Below, piece by piece: positions 37,181 through 46,520 of a stretch of DNA of 63,884 bases. The position numbers and the translations under genes were made by a program. The DNA comes from Alphaproteobacteria bacterium (GTDB lineage: Bacteria; Pseudomonadota; Alphaproteobacteria; Rhizobiales; JAJFHR01): positions 1-63,884 of the forward strand of contig JAJRTY010000115.1 of the NCBI GenBank assembly GCA_024278055.1, given 5' to 3'. Under the pieces are notes generated by a model, which saw only the letters and a list, made by a program, of their open reading frames with translations, was not told the origin of the DNA and made no database searches. How positions within the stretch are numbered: the stretch's first letter is position 1; every line of letters begins with the position of its first letter.

Positions 37181-39034
37181 ATGGAATTTTCGATGATCAG
37201 GGGTTTATTGCGCAAACTCAAACGCAGCTTGCGCCTGTTGATACATGTATCTGCACGCGGTGATGCTATAGAGCGAATTCGTCACCGGGCATTTATAGCC
37301 TCCCACCTTGGCAGTGCATTGCTGGCAGTAGTAGCCTTGCCGGTCTATCTGATCATTGTTGGTCCTAAAGATTTTGTCGGCCTTTTGATATTCTTTGGGT
37401 TGATCACGCCTGCCTACATAGCAATCTTTCTGTCGCGAACCGGCAAATTGGCCATTGCACATCTTCTATCCGCCATCAACCTGACAACCCTTGTCACTTT
37501 TACAGCCGCCTATACTGGCGGTGTCACATCGTTCGTTATGGCCTGGATGATCGTGGTGCCGGTGGAATCGGCTTTTTCCGGCAGCAAGAAAGTCATCGCC
37601 GCATCTTTGGTCCTGTCGTGCGCAAGCGTGGTATTTCTGGTCTATGCGGATTTTCTCAATGTTTTGCCTGCAAACCGTGTTCTCAATCATGACAACACAC
37701 TTCTGATCGGCCTGTCGTTCATTTCAGCTGTGGCCTACATCTCCGGCATGGTGGTGAATACGCAAGTGCTGCATGAAAAAGCAACGGCACTCATTCATCA
37801 AGGCGAAAGAAAGTTCCGGCTGTTGGCTGAAAATGCCACGGACATGATCACTTATCACAACCATCTTGGTCAGGTTCTGTTTTGCTCCGGTGCAGCACTT
37901 CGATTTACATCGCTTGGTGAGAAGGGGATTGTTCGAGACGGGTTTATCAATCTTGTTCACCCCGAAGACCGGGCCATTTACCTGGCAACATTTTCCCGTG
38001 CGGCTACCAAAAACACGCTTGCTCAGGCAGAGTTCAGGATGAAATCCAATTCCTCAAGATCGCAACAAACTGAAACGGGCCAAAATCAGACCCGGTACAT
38101 TTGGGTGGAGATGAGGTGCAAGCCATTGACGGATGAGGCAATCAGTGCGGGTGATGATGATGACATTGAGCCGGTGCGCGTGGTTGCGGTGACCCGTGAT
38201 ATTTCCGAGCTAAAAGCCCAGCAGATTGAGATTATCCAGGCAAGGGACATTGCTGAAGAAGCCAGCCGCACCAAGACAAGATTTCTTGCCAACATCAGCC
38301 ACGAATTGCGCACACCTTTAAATGCCATCATCGGATTTTCCGACCTGTTGGGAGATAGGCGCCTGAATAGCAATGTAACTCCAAATCAGCGGGACTACAT
38401 CAAACTCATCCACCAAAGTGGCAGTCATTTGCTGCTTGTGGTTAATGATTTGCTCGATATGTCGATGATTGAAGCCGGCAAACTACGTTTCAGATGTGAA
38501 AAATTTGATCTCTCCGCATTGATCACGTCAGTTGTAAAAATAATGCAGGTTACAGCGGACCAGCGCGGCATTAAAATTTCTCAAAATCTCGACGAAGCCC
38601 TCTGCAATATTACTGCTGATCGGCGTGCTGTACACCAGATTTTGTTCAATCTTATATCCAATGCGGTAAAATTCAGCCACGAAGGCGGTGAGGTTCGGGT
38701 GTTTTTGAAGGCAAACAGCTCACAGGTAACTTTATCAGTTGTGGACAATGGTATTGGAATTTCTCCAGAGGTAATTCCAATGCTGTGTCAGCCTTTCGTG
38801 CAGGCTGATAGCAGCAATAGTCGATCTTACGAGGGGGCCGGACTTGGACTGTCCCTGGTCGCCGGGTTTGTGGAGCTGCACGGCGGAAAAATAAATATTG
38901 CCAGTGAACTTGCCAAAGGAACCTGTGTGACCATCACAATTCCGCGTCACCGCCACGATCAAAATTCGCAGACTGAAACTGAGCCTGAAAGCGCGATTGA
39001 CTTCGCCAGAGACTCAACCAGAAAGTCGGCATAA
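37181..39034 (+). CDS. Membrane sensor histidine kinase with PAS domain
   Basis: 617 residues. Five to six membrane helices at about 30-200, a PAS domain at about 207-330 (FRLLAENATDMITYHN, LVHPEDRAIYL), then HisKA with the phospho-acceptor His374 in ANISHELRTPLNAIIGFSD. The HATPase part has NLISNAVKF (N box), VVDNGIGIS (G1) and YEGAGLGLSL (G2). It resembles PleC/DivJ-type and other alphaproteobacterial kinases that feed DivK-like regulators. The partner regulator is not in the window. Confidence 0.92.
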   Translation: MEFSMIRGLLRKLKRSLRLLIHVSARGDAIERIRHRAFIASHLGSALLAVVALPVYLIIVGPKDFVGLLIFFGLITPAYIAIFLSRTGKLAIAHLLSAINLTTLVTFTAAYTGGVTSFVMAWMIVVPVESAFSGSKKVIAASLVLSCASVVFLVYADFLNVLPANRVLNHDNTLLIGLSFISAVAYISGMVVNTQVLHEKATALIHQGERKFRLLAENATDMITYHNHLGQVLFCSGAALRFTSLGEKGIVRDGFINLVHPEDRAIYLATFSRAATKNTLAQAEFRMKSNSSRSQQTETGQNQTRYIWVEMRCKPLTDEAISAGDDDDIEPVRVVAVTRDISELKAQQIEIIQARDIAEEASRTKTRFLANISHELRTPLNAIIGFSDLLGDRRLNSNVTPNQRDYIKLIHQSGSHLLLVVNDLLDMSMIEAGKLRFRCEKFDLSALITSVVKIMQVTADQRGIKISQNLDEALCNITADRRAVHQILFNLISNAVKFSHEGGEVRVFLKANSSQVTLSVVDNGIGISPEVIPMLCQPFVQADSSNSRSYEGAGLGLSLVAGFVELHGGKINIASELAKGTCVTITIPRHRHDQNSQTETEPESAIDFARDSTRKSA

Positions 39035-39110
39035 ATTCAGCCAAATCCTGTGCCAAAAACAGGAATGAAGCACTCTAAAGAAACAAAGTTATGCGTACAG
39101 GAGGTATGTT

Positions 39111-39650
39111 ATGAGTATTGATAAACGAAATTTCGCTCTACCGGCGATTGTTGCGGTTGCAGCGATAATCACCATTAATGCGGTTGTTGGTCAGGATGGT
39201 AAGCATCCGGCACCATTCAATAAAGCGGGACCGCATCAAAAAATCACCAAAACTGAAAAGTCGGTTTCCAGCGCCAAAACACTACGGAGAAAATCTCGCC
39301 CGGCAAAGACTGTCGCAGTTACACCGCGTCCCCGGCCGGGAATTACACAAACCACAGTAAAAAAAGATGGTATTGGCCAACTCCTGCAGGCCGCTGAAAA
39401 AAACGAGAAAAAACCGACATCCGACAAGGTGGTTTTCCTTGATGAAAAGCGCATTCGATTTGTCCAGTCCAGTTTGGCAAAACTGGGATTTTCACCTGGA
39501 CCGGTTGATGGTGTTTTTGGCGAACAGACACGTGAGGCCATAAGACAGTTTGAAGGTACCCGAAAAATTCCGGTTACCGGAGAAATCTCTCGCGCCCTGA
39601 TTGCCGCCCTGTTGAAAAAAGCCAGCTTCGCCAGCCTTGATCTTACCTGA
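39111..39650 (+). CDS. Membrane-anchored peptidoglycan-binding protein
   Basis: 179 residues. One N-terminal membrane helix (about 9-27), a Lys/Thr/Pro-rich linker, and a C-terminal PG_binding_1 domain (about 110-170): RFVQSSLAKLGFSPGPVDG, then FGEQTREAIRQFE and GEISRALIAAL. It should tether to the inner membrane and bind the cell wall. GGAGG is 7 bp upstream of the ATG. The second long palindrome begins 15 bp after its stop. Confidence 0.88.
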   Translation: MSIDKRNFALPAIVAVAAIITINAVVGQDGKHPAPFNKAGPHQKITKTEKSVSSAKTLRRKSRPAKTVAVTPRPRPGITQTTVKKDGIGQLLQAAEKNEKKPTSDKVVFLDEKRIRFVQSSLAKLGFSPGPVDGVFGEQTREAIRQFEGTRKIPVTGEISRALIAALLKKASFASLDLT

Positions 39651-39664
39651 GGGGGCTGGAGTCT

Positions 39665-39771
39665 TTCCTGGAATTTCCGGGCCCTCCCTCTCCCCCGTCC
39701 CAACCACCCCTTAGGGTACCGTTAACGGGTGGTTGGGCCGGGGGAGAGGGAGGGCCCGGAAATTCCAGGAA
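39665..39771. repeat. Long palindrome, copy 2
   Basis: 45-bp arms (39665-39709 and 39727-39771) with a single mismatch and a 17-base loop containing GGTACC. The inner arm, CTCCCCC..CCCAACCACCC, is shared with the copy at the window ends. The outer arm is different there, yet pairs perfectly within each copy. It lies between the peptidoglycan-binding gene and DUF1491. It could terminate transcription, but no T-tract follows. Confidence 0.9.
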
Positions 39772-39793
39772 GAAATAAAACAGGGCACAATGG

Positions 39794-40144
39794 ATGGTGC
39801 GATTAAAGAGCAAATTATGGGTGCAGGCTCACCTGCGCCGGTGCAATAATGCAGGTGTGCCTGCCATGCTGCTGCAAAAAGGCAATGAGGATGCCGGCAG
39901 CGTTTTCATCAAATCTAATTTCCTCAACGGTACTGCCAGTATTTTTGGCGCTGCCCCCGGTGGCGCCCATGACGAAAACGGTGACAGAAGATGGTCGCAG
40001 CCATTGGGTTCACACCCCCGTCCCGAAGCGGAAATTGATGCCTATCTCGAACGGCAGCGCAAGTATGACCCCGATTTCTGGGTGATTGAAATCGAGGACA
40101 GCCAGGGCCGGGTCTTTTTAGATAATGTGCTGAAAGAAGATTGA
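39794..40144 (+). CDS. DUF1491 family protein
   Basis: 116 residues, cytoplasmic. Matches DUF1491: LKSKLWVQAHLRRCNNAGVP, VFIKSNFLNG and IDAYLERQRKYDPDFWVIEIED. The family is conserved in alphaproteobacteria and has no assigned function. It is the gene directly after the second palindrome and converges on the DUF2336 gene, with 2 bp between them. Confidence 0.88.
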   Translation: MVRLKSKLWVQAHLRRCNNAGVPAMLLQKGNEDAGSVFIKSNFLNGTASIFGAAPGGAHDENGDRRWSQPLGSHPRPEAEIDAYLERQRKYDPDFWVIEIEDSQGRVFLDNVLKED

Positions 40145-40146
40145 GG

Positions 40147-41295
40147 TTAAGCAGAAGCGCTTGCCAGCGGCTTTTCACCTTCGGTGGCACTGCTGCCACC
40201 CTCCTCGGTTTCACTGGCCTGCTTGCACACTCGCCAGAAGCGCAGGGTGCGTTGAGCTACGGGTAATTCAATCCGGTCATAGAGGTTGATCAGCTTGTAG
40301 GTTTCATCGATGGAGCGCGAGTTTCCCTGGGACAACGCCAGAAGGATCGATTAAAAGGTGGAGCGATCAAACTGACTGGCTTTGCAGGCAACGGCCAATC
40401 CTTCACCTGAAGCATCCTGAACCAGCCGCTTGGCAGTGGCAAGGTCAATATTCGTCAGCTTGCCGAAGGCCAAAAGAAATTCCGTGAATTTATTCGAGCG
40501 AAGAAGAGTAACCAGAATTCCTTCTTTCAGTTTTCCTTTGTCTTCAAGATCCTGGACAAATAACTCAGGTTTACTCAAAACCCGTTTGCGGACTTTGCCT
40601 TTGCGATCAAACTTGGCCCGCACCGAGGAAAGCATCTCATCAAGTTTTTCCGGTGCAATTTCCTTGGTCTGTTTCAGAATTTTCTGTTTCAGTTCCATCG
40701 ACACCTGATCGAACATGCCTTGCATCATTTCGAAAGGCAGGTCGGGTCTTTCTATCAAGGGGGCCTGTAGTTTTTCATTGCCCTGCGAACGTTCTACCAC
40801 CCGCGCCATGGTGGTTTGCGATATGCACGCACCGGTATTCTTGACGACACCTTCCAGCACCTGATCACTACCATGGCTCACCAGCGCTTCAGTTACTGTT
40901 TCACTGATGTCGCTGCGCCGTGTCATCGCCATAAGGTGATCCTGGGATTTTGTCTTGGCGATTTCCACCAGGTCCTCGTCGTTCAAAATCGAACTGCCTT
41001 CAATTATCGGTTTTGCCACCGAAATCTCGTCCTGGGCCAGTCGCATGATCAGGTCACGCGGTGCCGAGGCTTCATTGGAAAGACAGTTTGCCAGTTCTTC
41101 ACGAACCTCCTGCTCAAGATCAAAGGCAACCTTGCTCATAATATCGCCGAAATACTGGTTTTCGAGGTCGCTGTAACTTCCGGTATCTTCGAGGAAAATA
41201 CTGGTGATTTCACTCAGTAAATTACGCCGTTGATCGCTTCCCGACTCGTTGGCTAAATTCACCAATCTTTCCAGTCTGCTTGCGCCTTGCGTCAT
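40147..41295 (-). pseudogene. DUF2336 protein, copy 2, with in-frame TAA at codon 315
   Basis: Residues 1-314 are the helical-repeat part of a DUF2336 protein (MSKVAFDLEQEVREELA, HLMAMTRRSDISETV, GEGLAVACKASQFDRSTF). TAA at 40351-40353 interrupts it, and the same frame continues with SILLALSQ, then DETYKLINLYDRIELPVAQR and LRFWRV, the usual family ending, followed by a Ser/Glu-rich tail to TAA at 40147. The break lies within one residue of the homologous point in copy 1. Serine (TCA) would suit the site. Confidence 0.78.
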
Positions 41296-41545
41296 TCTTG
41301 TTCCTGCTCAACCTGTGGTACTATTCGTATCAATCAACAGACCACATAAGTCTGGATAAATCGTAAAAGTTGTAACAATTGTACAAATCCATCCCATCTA
41401 AACGGGAATTGGAACAACATTCCCGATTTGGCACCGGTGTTATATATATGTTAACCCTCTTGAGGTCTGAATTGCCGAAGCTGTTTGGCAACGCACGATT
41501 TTTTCTTCAGGAGTGGAAGAAAAGTGTCTGGTGCAGGAGGACGTT

Positions 41546-41749
41546 ATGGGAGTGGTTCTGGAGTTTAGGCCAAAAGAGACATCTGGCGGGCAAGTCGATG
41601 GCTCGAATGCATCGGCAGAGGTTTTTATATTTCCCGGTGTGCGCATAGAACGTAAGTGTTTTAGTCTGGCGGACCGCTTATATTCACCCCCCACCTCCGC
41701 GCGCCAAACAAAGAAAACGCGGCAATCGGGACAGAAATTAAAAGAATGA
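41546..41749 (+). CDS. Small cytoplasmic protein, unknown family
   Basis: 67 residues (MGVVLEFRPKE, later FIFPGVRIERK) with a strong GGAGG 6 bp before the ATG and an ATGA overlap with the lipoprotein gene that follows. I recognise the FPGVRIER pattern from uncharacterised alphaproteobacterial proteins but cannot name the family. An upstream in-frame start at 41513 is possible. Confidence 0.6.
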   Translation: MGVVLEFRPKETSGGQVDGSNASAEVFIFPGVRIERKCFSLADRLYSPPTSARQTKKTRQSGQKLKE

Positions 41750-42504
41750 TGACGCCAAATGGCCCTCAACTCCGGCGGGTGATGTTTGCATCGTTTTCTA
41801 TGTTGTTTTTGGTTTCATGTGCAACTCAAGGCGACTTTGGCCGTGATAGACCATCTGTATTCAATGATGAGATATTGCCGTCCATTCGCAATTTTGCCAC
41901 ATCCACCGGCAATACCCCCGTCAGCAAATTTGCTCTTACCGAAAAAGAACAATTGCTGCGCACCTACAGCCGCCGCTTGGGACGTGATACCACAAGCCGG
42001 TATTTCATCCCCGCTGTAGCACCGGCTCAAACATCTTCACCACATCAGAAAAACAAAGCCGGACCGGGGCGAGGCGTCGAGGAAATTGTTGTGAAGTTGC
42101 CGGAAATTGCAAAAAGAAATCCATACGCTCTCAACAGCGAAATTGATGAAGATGTAAGCTTGATCAGGCGTACGCGCGATCTTTCCCGGTTGATTGTTGC
42201 CGATGACAAATCAAGATTGAGGCGACTTGCCGTCATGAAAAATGCAAGCCAGACAGACCGGGACAGTGTTACCGTCAGGGCGCGTGAAAATCTGCTGGAA
42301 GCAGATTATATCCGGCGGGTCGCCAGATTGCGCATCAAGCGCTACAGAAGGGCCATTGATGTTCTGTCAATAACTGATCCGCAACTGGATCTTAAACCGG
42401 CCAGAGCCTCGGTTAAAAGACTTGGTATCGAATTGGATAGGTTTACACGCCAACACAGGTTCGAAAAAAAATCCACGCCGCTCGTATTGTATGACACAGC
42501 CTGA
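41746..42504 (+). CDS. Predicted lipoprotein, unknown function
   Basis: 252 residues with a signal peptide and lipobox LVSCATQ (Cys about 25). The mature part is helical and strongly charged, with RRTRDLSRLIVADDKSRLRRL and ARLRIKRYRRAIDVL. It forms an operon with the 67-residue protein by ATGA overlap. No family recognised. Confidence 0.68.
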   Translation: MMTPNGPQLRRVMFASFSMLFLVSCATQGDFGRDRPSVFNDEILPSIRNFATSTGNTPVSKFALTEKEQLLRTYSRRLGRDTTSRYFIPAVAPAQTSSPHQKNKAGPGRGVEEIVVKLPEIAKRNPYALNSEIDEDVSLIRRTRDLSRLIVADDKSRLRRLAVMKNASQTDRDSVTVRARENLLEADYIRRVARLRIKRYRRAIDVLSITDPQLDLKPARASVKRLGIELDRFTRQHRFEKKSTPLVLYDTA

Positions 42505-42505
42505 C

Positions 42506-43027
42506 CTATAAAGGTGTACAGCTTGTCTCCTTCATTTGCGCCTGAACCACTTCGGTTAAAGAACGGTTGGGTACAAAGGTGCGAAACAGGAACAGGCCGG
42601 TTTCGCTCGGTGGCGTTATAATGGTTGTGCCTTCTTCAAGGTAGGTCTGTTGTTGCTCCAGCGCAAAAACGATTTCCAGCTGCCCTGTTTTGATCTGCTG
42701 ATTGTTGATGGTAAAAAAGTTTTTGCCTTCTGTCGAATATGCTGCCAGCGACCAATATGTGGATGGCAGTTGCACCCGCACCCGCAGGGGATTTTCGCTG
42801 ATGTCATATGAACAGTAGCCATAAGAAATATCCGGGCTGAGCAAAGACGTAAACATTGATTTTGCCCCCACCGGAGGCAGGAGGTTCAAAGTGTTCGGCG
42901 GTTTTTGACCGGCTATTTTTTCAATCGCGGCGGATTGCAGGTTGAATTGAAAATAAAGCAGTGTGGCTACGTGCCCGATCGCAGCAATCAGCGCAGTGGC
43001 GCTCAACCAGAACAAAAGCTTTTTCAT
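42506..43027 (-). CDS. DUF1254-type membrane-anchored protein
   Basis: 173 residues. An N-terminal membrane helix (about 5-24), then a periplasmic domain with YCSYDISENPLRVRVQLPSTYWSLAAYS, like the short DUF1254 proteins that accompany DUF1214 proteins in alphaproteobacteria. ATG overlaps the DUF1214 stop as ATGA. Together with the PBP gene these form a recurring three-gene neighbourhood, suggesting an envelope role. Confidence 0.78.
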   Translation of the reverse strand: MKKLLFWLSATALIAAIGHVATLLYFQFNLQSAAIEKIAGQKPPNTLNLLPPVGAKSMFTSLLSPDISYGYCSYDISENPLRVRVQLPSTYWSLAAYSTEGKNFFTINNQQIKTGQLEIVFALEQQQTYLEEGTTIITPPSETGLFLFRTFVPNRSLTEVVQAQMKETSCTPL

Positions 43028-43599
43028 GAGCAACTCAACCTTTCAATTCCCGGAAAGGAAATTTCATTTGCATCGCGAATGGAATTAATACCCGGAGAAT
43101 AAAGGCGCAGTACAATAACAAATGGTTCATCCGGTTTTATCGGAATCCAGTTATCGGGCCTGGCGTTGGCCGCCAATGAAATATTGAATGCCGCCTTATC
43201 CTTGTGCCGAATGTTAGTGGCGTTAAATGAATATCTGTCGGCCTGGTTTTCAATCAGCATGCCGTTTTGATCATAGATGGTGATGCTCCACCATTTGGCC
43301 TCGGGCACTTTTCCTTTGACCCTATATTCACAATTGCCCGACAGTGATACATTTTCATCATCGATTTTGGCGATAAAGTAGAGAGCTTCGAAATTTCCCA
43401 GTTTCAGGTTTCCATAATGGGACGCATGAGCCAGAACATAAGGGTTGAGTTCGTTGGCATCTGTTTCCGTGAGGGATTGCCACGGCCCAATAACAACCGC
43501 TGGTGCCGCAGCCCCCTGGCGAACACCATATTGCGCTGAATATATACCGGCTCCAAGGCCAAGCGTCAGTGAAATAAGAAAATAAATCCAGTTAAGCAA
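43024..43599 (-). CDS. DUF1214 domain protein
   Basis: 191 residues with an N-terminal membrane helix. The DUF1214 core is seen as AKWWSITIYDQNGMLIENQADRYSFN and NWIPIKPDEPFVIVLRLYSP. Follows the PBP gene by 45 bp and is coupled to the DUF1254-type gene. Role not established; periplasmic location inferred. Confidence 0.85.
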   Translation of the reverse strand: MLNWIYFLISLTLGLGAGIYSAQYGVRQGAAAPAVVIGPWQSLTETDANELNPYVLAHASHYGNLKLGNFEALYFIAKIDDENVSLSGNCEYRVKGKVPEAKWWSITIYDQNGMLIENQADRYSFNATNIRHKDKAAFNISLAANARPDNWIPIKPDEPFVIVLRLYSPGINSIRDANEISFPGIERLSCS

Positions 43600-43644
43600 T
43601 GTGGGTATCCAATATGATCCAGAAATGTTCCAGGCTGCGAATCG

Positions 43645-45873
43645 TCAGTTGAGCATAAAGGTTTTGGTTGAAAACCGGAAAGTCGGTTGTCTTGTCGACC
43701 ATCGACGCTGTGCTGTCTTAACGGTCTTTCGCACCGGTGGTAAAGCGGTTGGATTTTCTTCCTCAATGGCAGCTTCTATGCTCCTGAACAACTGTGCCAT
43801 ACTCATGTAAACCCTGGTTCCCGGTTCAACGGCAGGGGCTGCAGCCGTCAATGATGCAGGTGTGATAAACGCCGGGGACAGGCCATTTGGCTTCAGGCTG
43901 GCCGAGCGCATTTTACCGATCACACCGGGAATGAAACCCGGAGGTTGGTCCGATTGCGTTTGTATCATGAACTCGCGCCATGTTTGCGCCGGCAGGCTGC
44001 CGCCGGTAACCCGGTTCATGGAACTGTAATCATCATTACCGAACCACACACCTGTGACCATTCGTGACGTGTAGCCTAAAAACCACGCATCTCTGTATTC
44101 CTGGGTTGTGCCGGTTTTTCCGGCAACATCAGCAAAATTCAATTGTGCCCGTCGCCCTGTTCCTGCTTCCACCACCTGATTGAGCATGTAATTCAGCTCG
44201 GCCACTTTGTCGGCCTCCACCATTTGCGCCGGGACGGGTTTTTGCTTTTCCCGGCTGTAAAGTAATGTACCGTCAGGCCGGGAAATTTCCAGTACCGCAT
44301 AAGGTGTGGCTTCACGGCCACCGTTGGCAAGGGTTGCGAAAACCCCCGTTAAATCCATAACGGTAACCTCGGAAGTGCCCAGCGGCATCGACGGCGTCGA
44401 TATCAGCTTGCTTTTCAGGCCCAGCATCCGTGCCGTTTCGATGATTTTTTTGCGCCCGATAAGCTGGGCAATCTGCACCGGTATCGTATTGATCTAACGC
44501 CGCAGAGCATTTTGCAGGGTAACCCGGCCACTATAGGATCTGCCATAGTTTTTGGGTTGCCAGCCCTTGATGCTGATCGGCCTGTCAACCAGAGTTGAAG
44601 ACGGCTGATACCCCGATCTCAAGGCGGCCAGATAAACGATTGGCTTAAAGGCCGATCCGGGCTGGCGTTTGGCATTTGTTGCCCGGTTAAATTGATTGGT
44701 TTCGTAATCCGCCCCCCCGACAATAGCCCGCACAGCACCATCTACCGACATTGCGACCAGAGCGGCCTGATCGAATTTGCGCACACGTCCGTTGAGATCA
44801 ACCATGGCGCTGATCGTTTCCTGGGCCTTTTTCTGCATGTCGAGATCAAGTGCTGTTTTCACTGTAATCACATATTCGTTTTCAAGTTTTTGTTGTTTCA
44901 GCACCTGCTCGGTCTGCTCAAATGCCCAGTCAAGATAGTAACTGGGCGCACCGGCACTTGCCACCGTCACAATATTGGCAGGGTTCTTACGCGCAGCATA
45001 AACAGCCCCTTCGGTTGCCAGACCGGCACTGATCATTCGATCAAGGACCAGATTGGTGCGCGAGCGAGAATCCTTTAAATTGATATGTGGTGCATAGTCG
45101 CTGGGGGCCTTGAACAGACCGGCCAGCATGGCTGATTCATAAAGATTTATATCTCTCACCGATTTGCCAAAATAAAACTGTGATGCAGCTTCCACTCCAT
45201 AGGTGCCGCCGCCGAGATAAGCGCGATCAAGATAAAGTTTCAGAATTTCCCGTTTGCTCAATCGCGCCTCAATCCAAAGAGCATAGAATGCTTCATTGAT
45301 CTTGCGTTTTAATGATCTTTCTGGTGATAAAAACAGGTTTTTAGCCAGTTGCTGGGTGATGGTGCTGCCACCCTGCACAACTTCATTGGCGCGCAGATTG
45401 GCTAGAAATGCTCTGATAATACCACCCGGATCGATGCCCCAATGATCAAAAAACCTTGTATCCTCGGTGGCCAGTACGGCATTTATGAGGTTCTGTGGAA
45501 TTTCATCCAGAGGCACAGCGTCATTTTGAAGGATGCCGCGCCTGCCGACAAAAGTGCCATTTTTATCAGTAAATACAACGCTGTATTGGCGTCCCTTGTT
45601 CCAGACCTCATCGCTTTCTTCAATCGCGGGCAAAGCAAAATAGAAGATGAGAATTAAAGCGACTGTCACCATTGTTCCCCCTTCGCTGAGAACATCAACG
45701 ATGAGGCGGCGTGCGCCGGTTATTCTCCATTTGTCCAAAGCGGTTGCATAGGCACTCCACCCCCGGCAGCATTTCTGCCAGAATTGATAGACGCCCGCTT
45801 CAACAAAAGCGTCTGCATCAAACAGGCGCGATATCAGGCGGGAGTGTTTTGGCAGCTTGGACACTTTGAACAC
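43645..45873 (-). pseudogene. Class A penicillin-binding protein (PBP 1A/1C-like) with in-frame TAG at codon 460
   Basis: A 742-codon frame. Membrane helix about 68-84; glycosyltransferase domain with catalytic Glu137 in ATEDTRFFDHWG and GGSTITQQLAKN; transpeptidase with the SxxK motif (GSAFKP, Ser407) and KTGTT near residue 590. TAG at 44494-44496 sits in ALRR-stop-INTIPVQ, exactly where the invariant serine of the SxN motif belongs (family: ALxxSINT). TCG to TAG is one change. Without read-through the product lacks half its transpeptidase but keeps the glycosyltransferase. Confidence 0.85.
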
Positions 45874-46025
45874 TACTCAACAGTTACACAACGCTATATA
45901 GAATATACGTGTCTTTAAGAGATTGTTAAGACTTTTTGCCCGTTCCTGATAAAAAGAGCAAATCCAATCAAAAAAAACGGTAAACGCGTTCGAAAAATTG
46001 CCCCGATTTTGAAAGAGAACGATCT

Positions 46026-46511
46026 ATGTCAAATTTCTGGCAGACAAAATCGCTGGAACAACTGTCGCCTGAGGAATGGGATGCCGTGTGCGATGGCTGT
46101 GCGCGCTGTTGTCTCATCAAACTTGAAGATGACGATAGCGGTGAAATTCACTACACCGATGTTGTCTGCAATCTGCTCGAGTTGGATAAATGCCAATGTA
46201 CAGACTACCCCAATCGCCACATCCGTGTGCCTGACTGCATCAAATTAACCCCGCAATCCCTGGCAGAAATTGACTGGCTGCCGCCTACCTGCGGCTATCG
46301 TTTGTTGGCAGAAGGCAAAGACCTGTATTGGTGGCACCCGTTGGTGTCCGGCGACAAGATGAGCGTTCACTACGCTGGCATCGGCGTGCGCGGCCGCTGC
46401 CTTCCTGAAGCCGATGTGGCTGAAGATGATCTGGTTGATCGCATGGTCACCTGGCCCCTGTCAGAAGCAGCCTTCGGGCCGGATGACACCGTTGAGGGTG
46501 ATGACACTTAG
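46026..46511 (+). CDS. YcgN family cysteine cluster protein
   Basis: 161 residues. UPF0260/YcgN family, with WDAVCDGCARCCLIKLED, YTDVVCNLL, CQCTDYPNR and PDCIKLTP: eight or so conserved cysteines that probably bind an Fe-S cluster or zinc. Length is normal. Function not established. Converges on the phosphoesterase gene, 9 bp apart. Confidence 0.92.
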   Translation: MSNFWQTKSLEQLSPEEWDAVCDGCARCCLIKLEDDDSGEIHYTDVVCNLLELDKCQCTDYPNRHIRVPDCIKLTPQSLAEIDWLPPTCGYRLLAEGKDLYWWHPLVSGDKMSVHYAGIGVRGRCLPEADVAEDDLVDRMVTWPLSEAAFGPDDTVEGDDT

Positions 46512-46520
46512 CTTTGTGAT

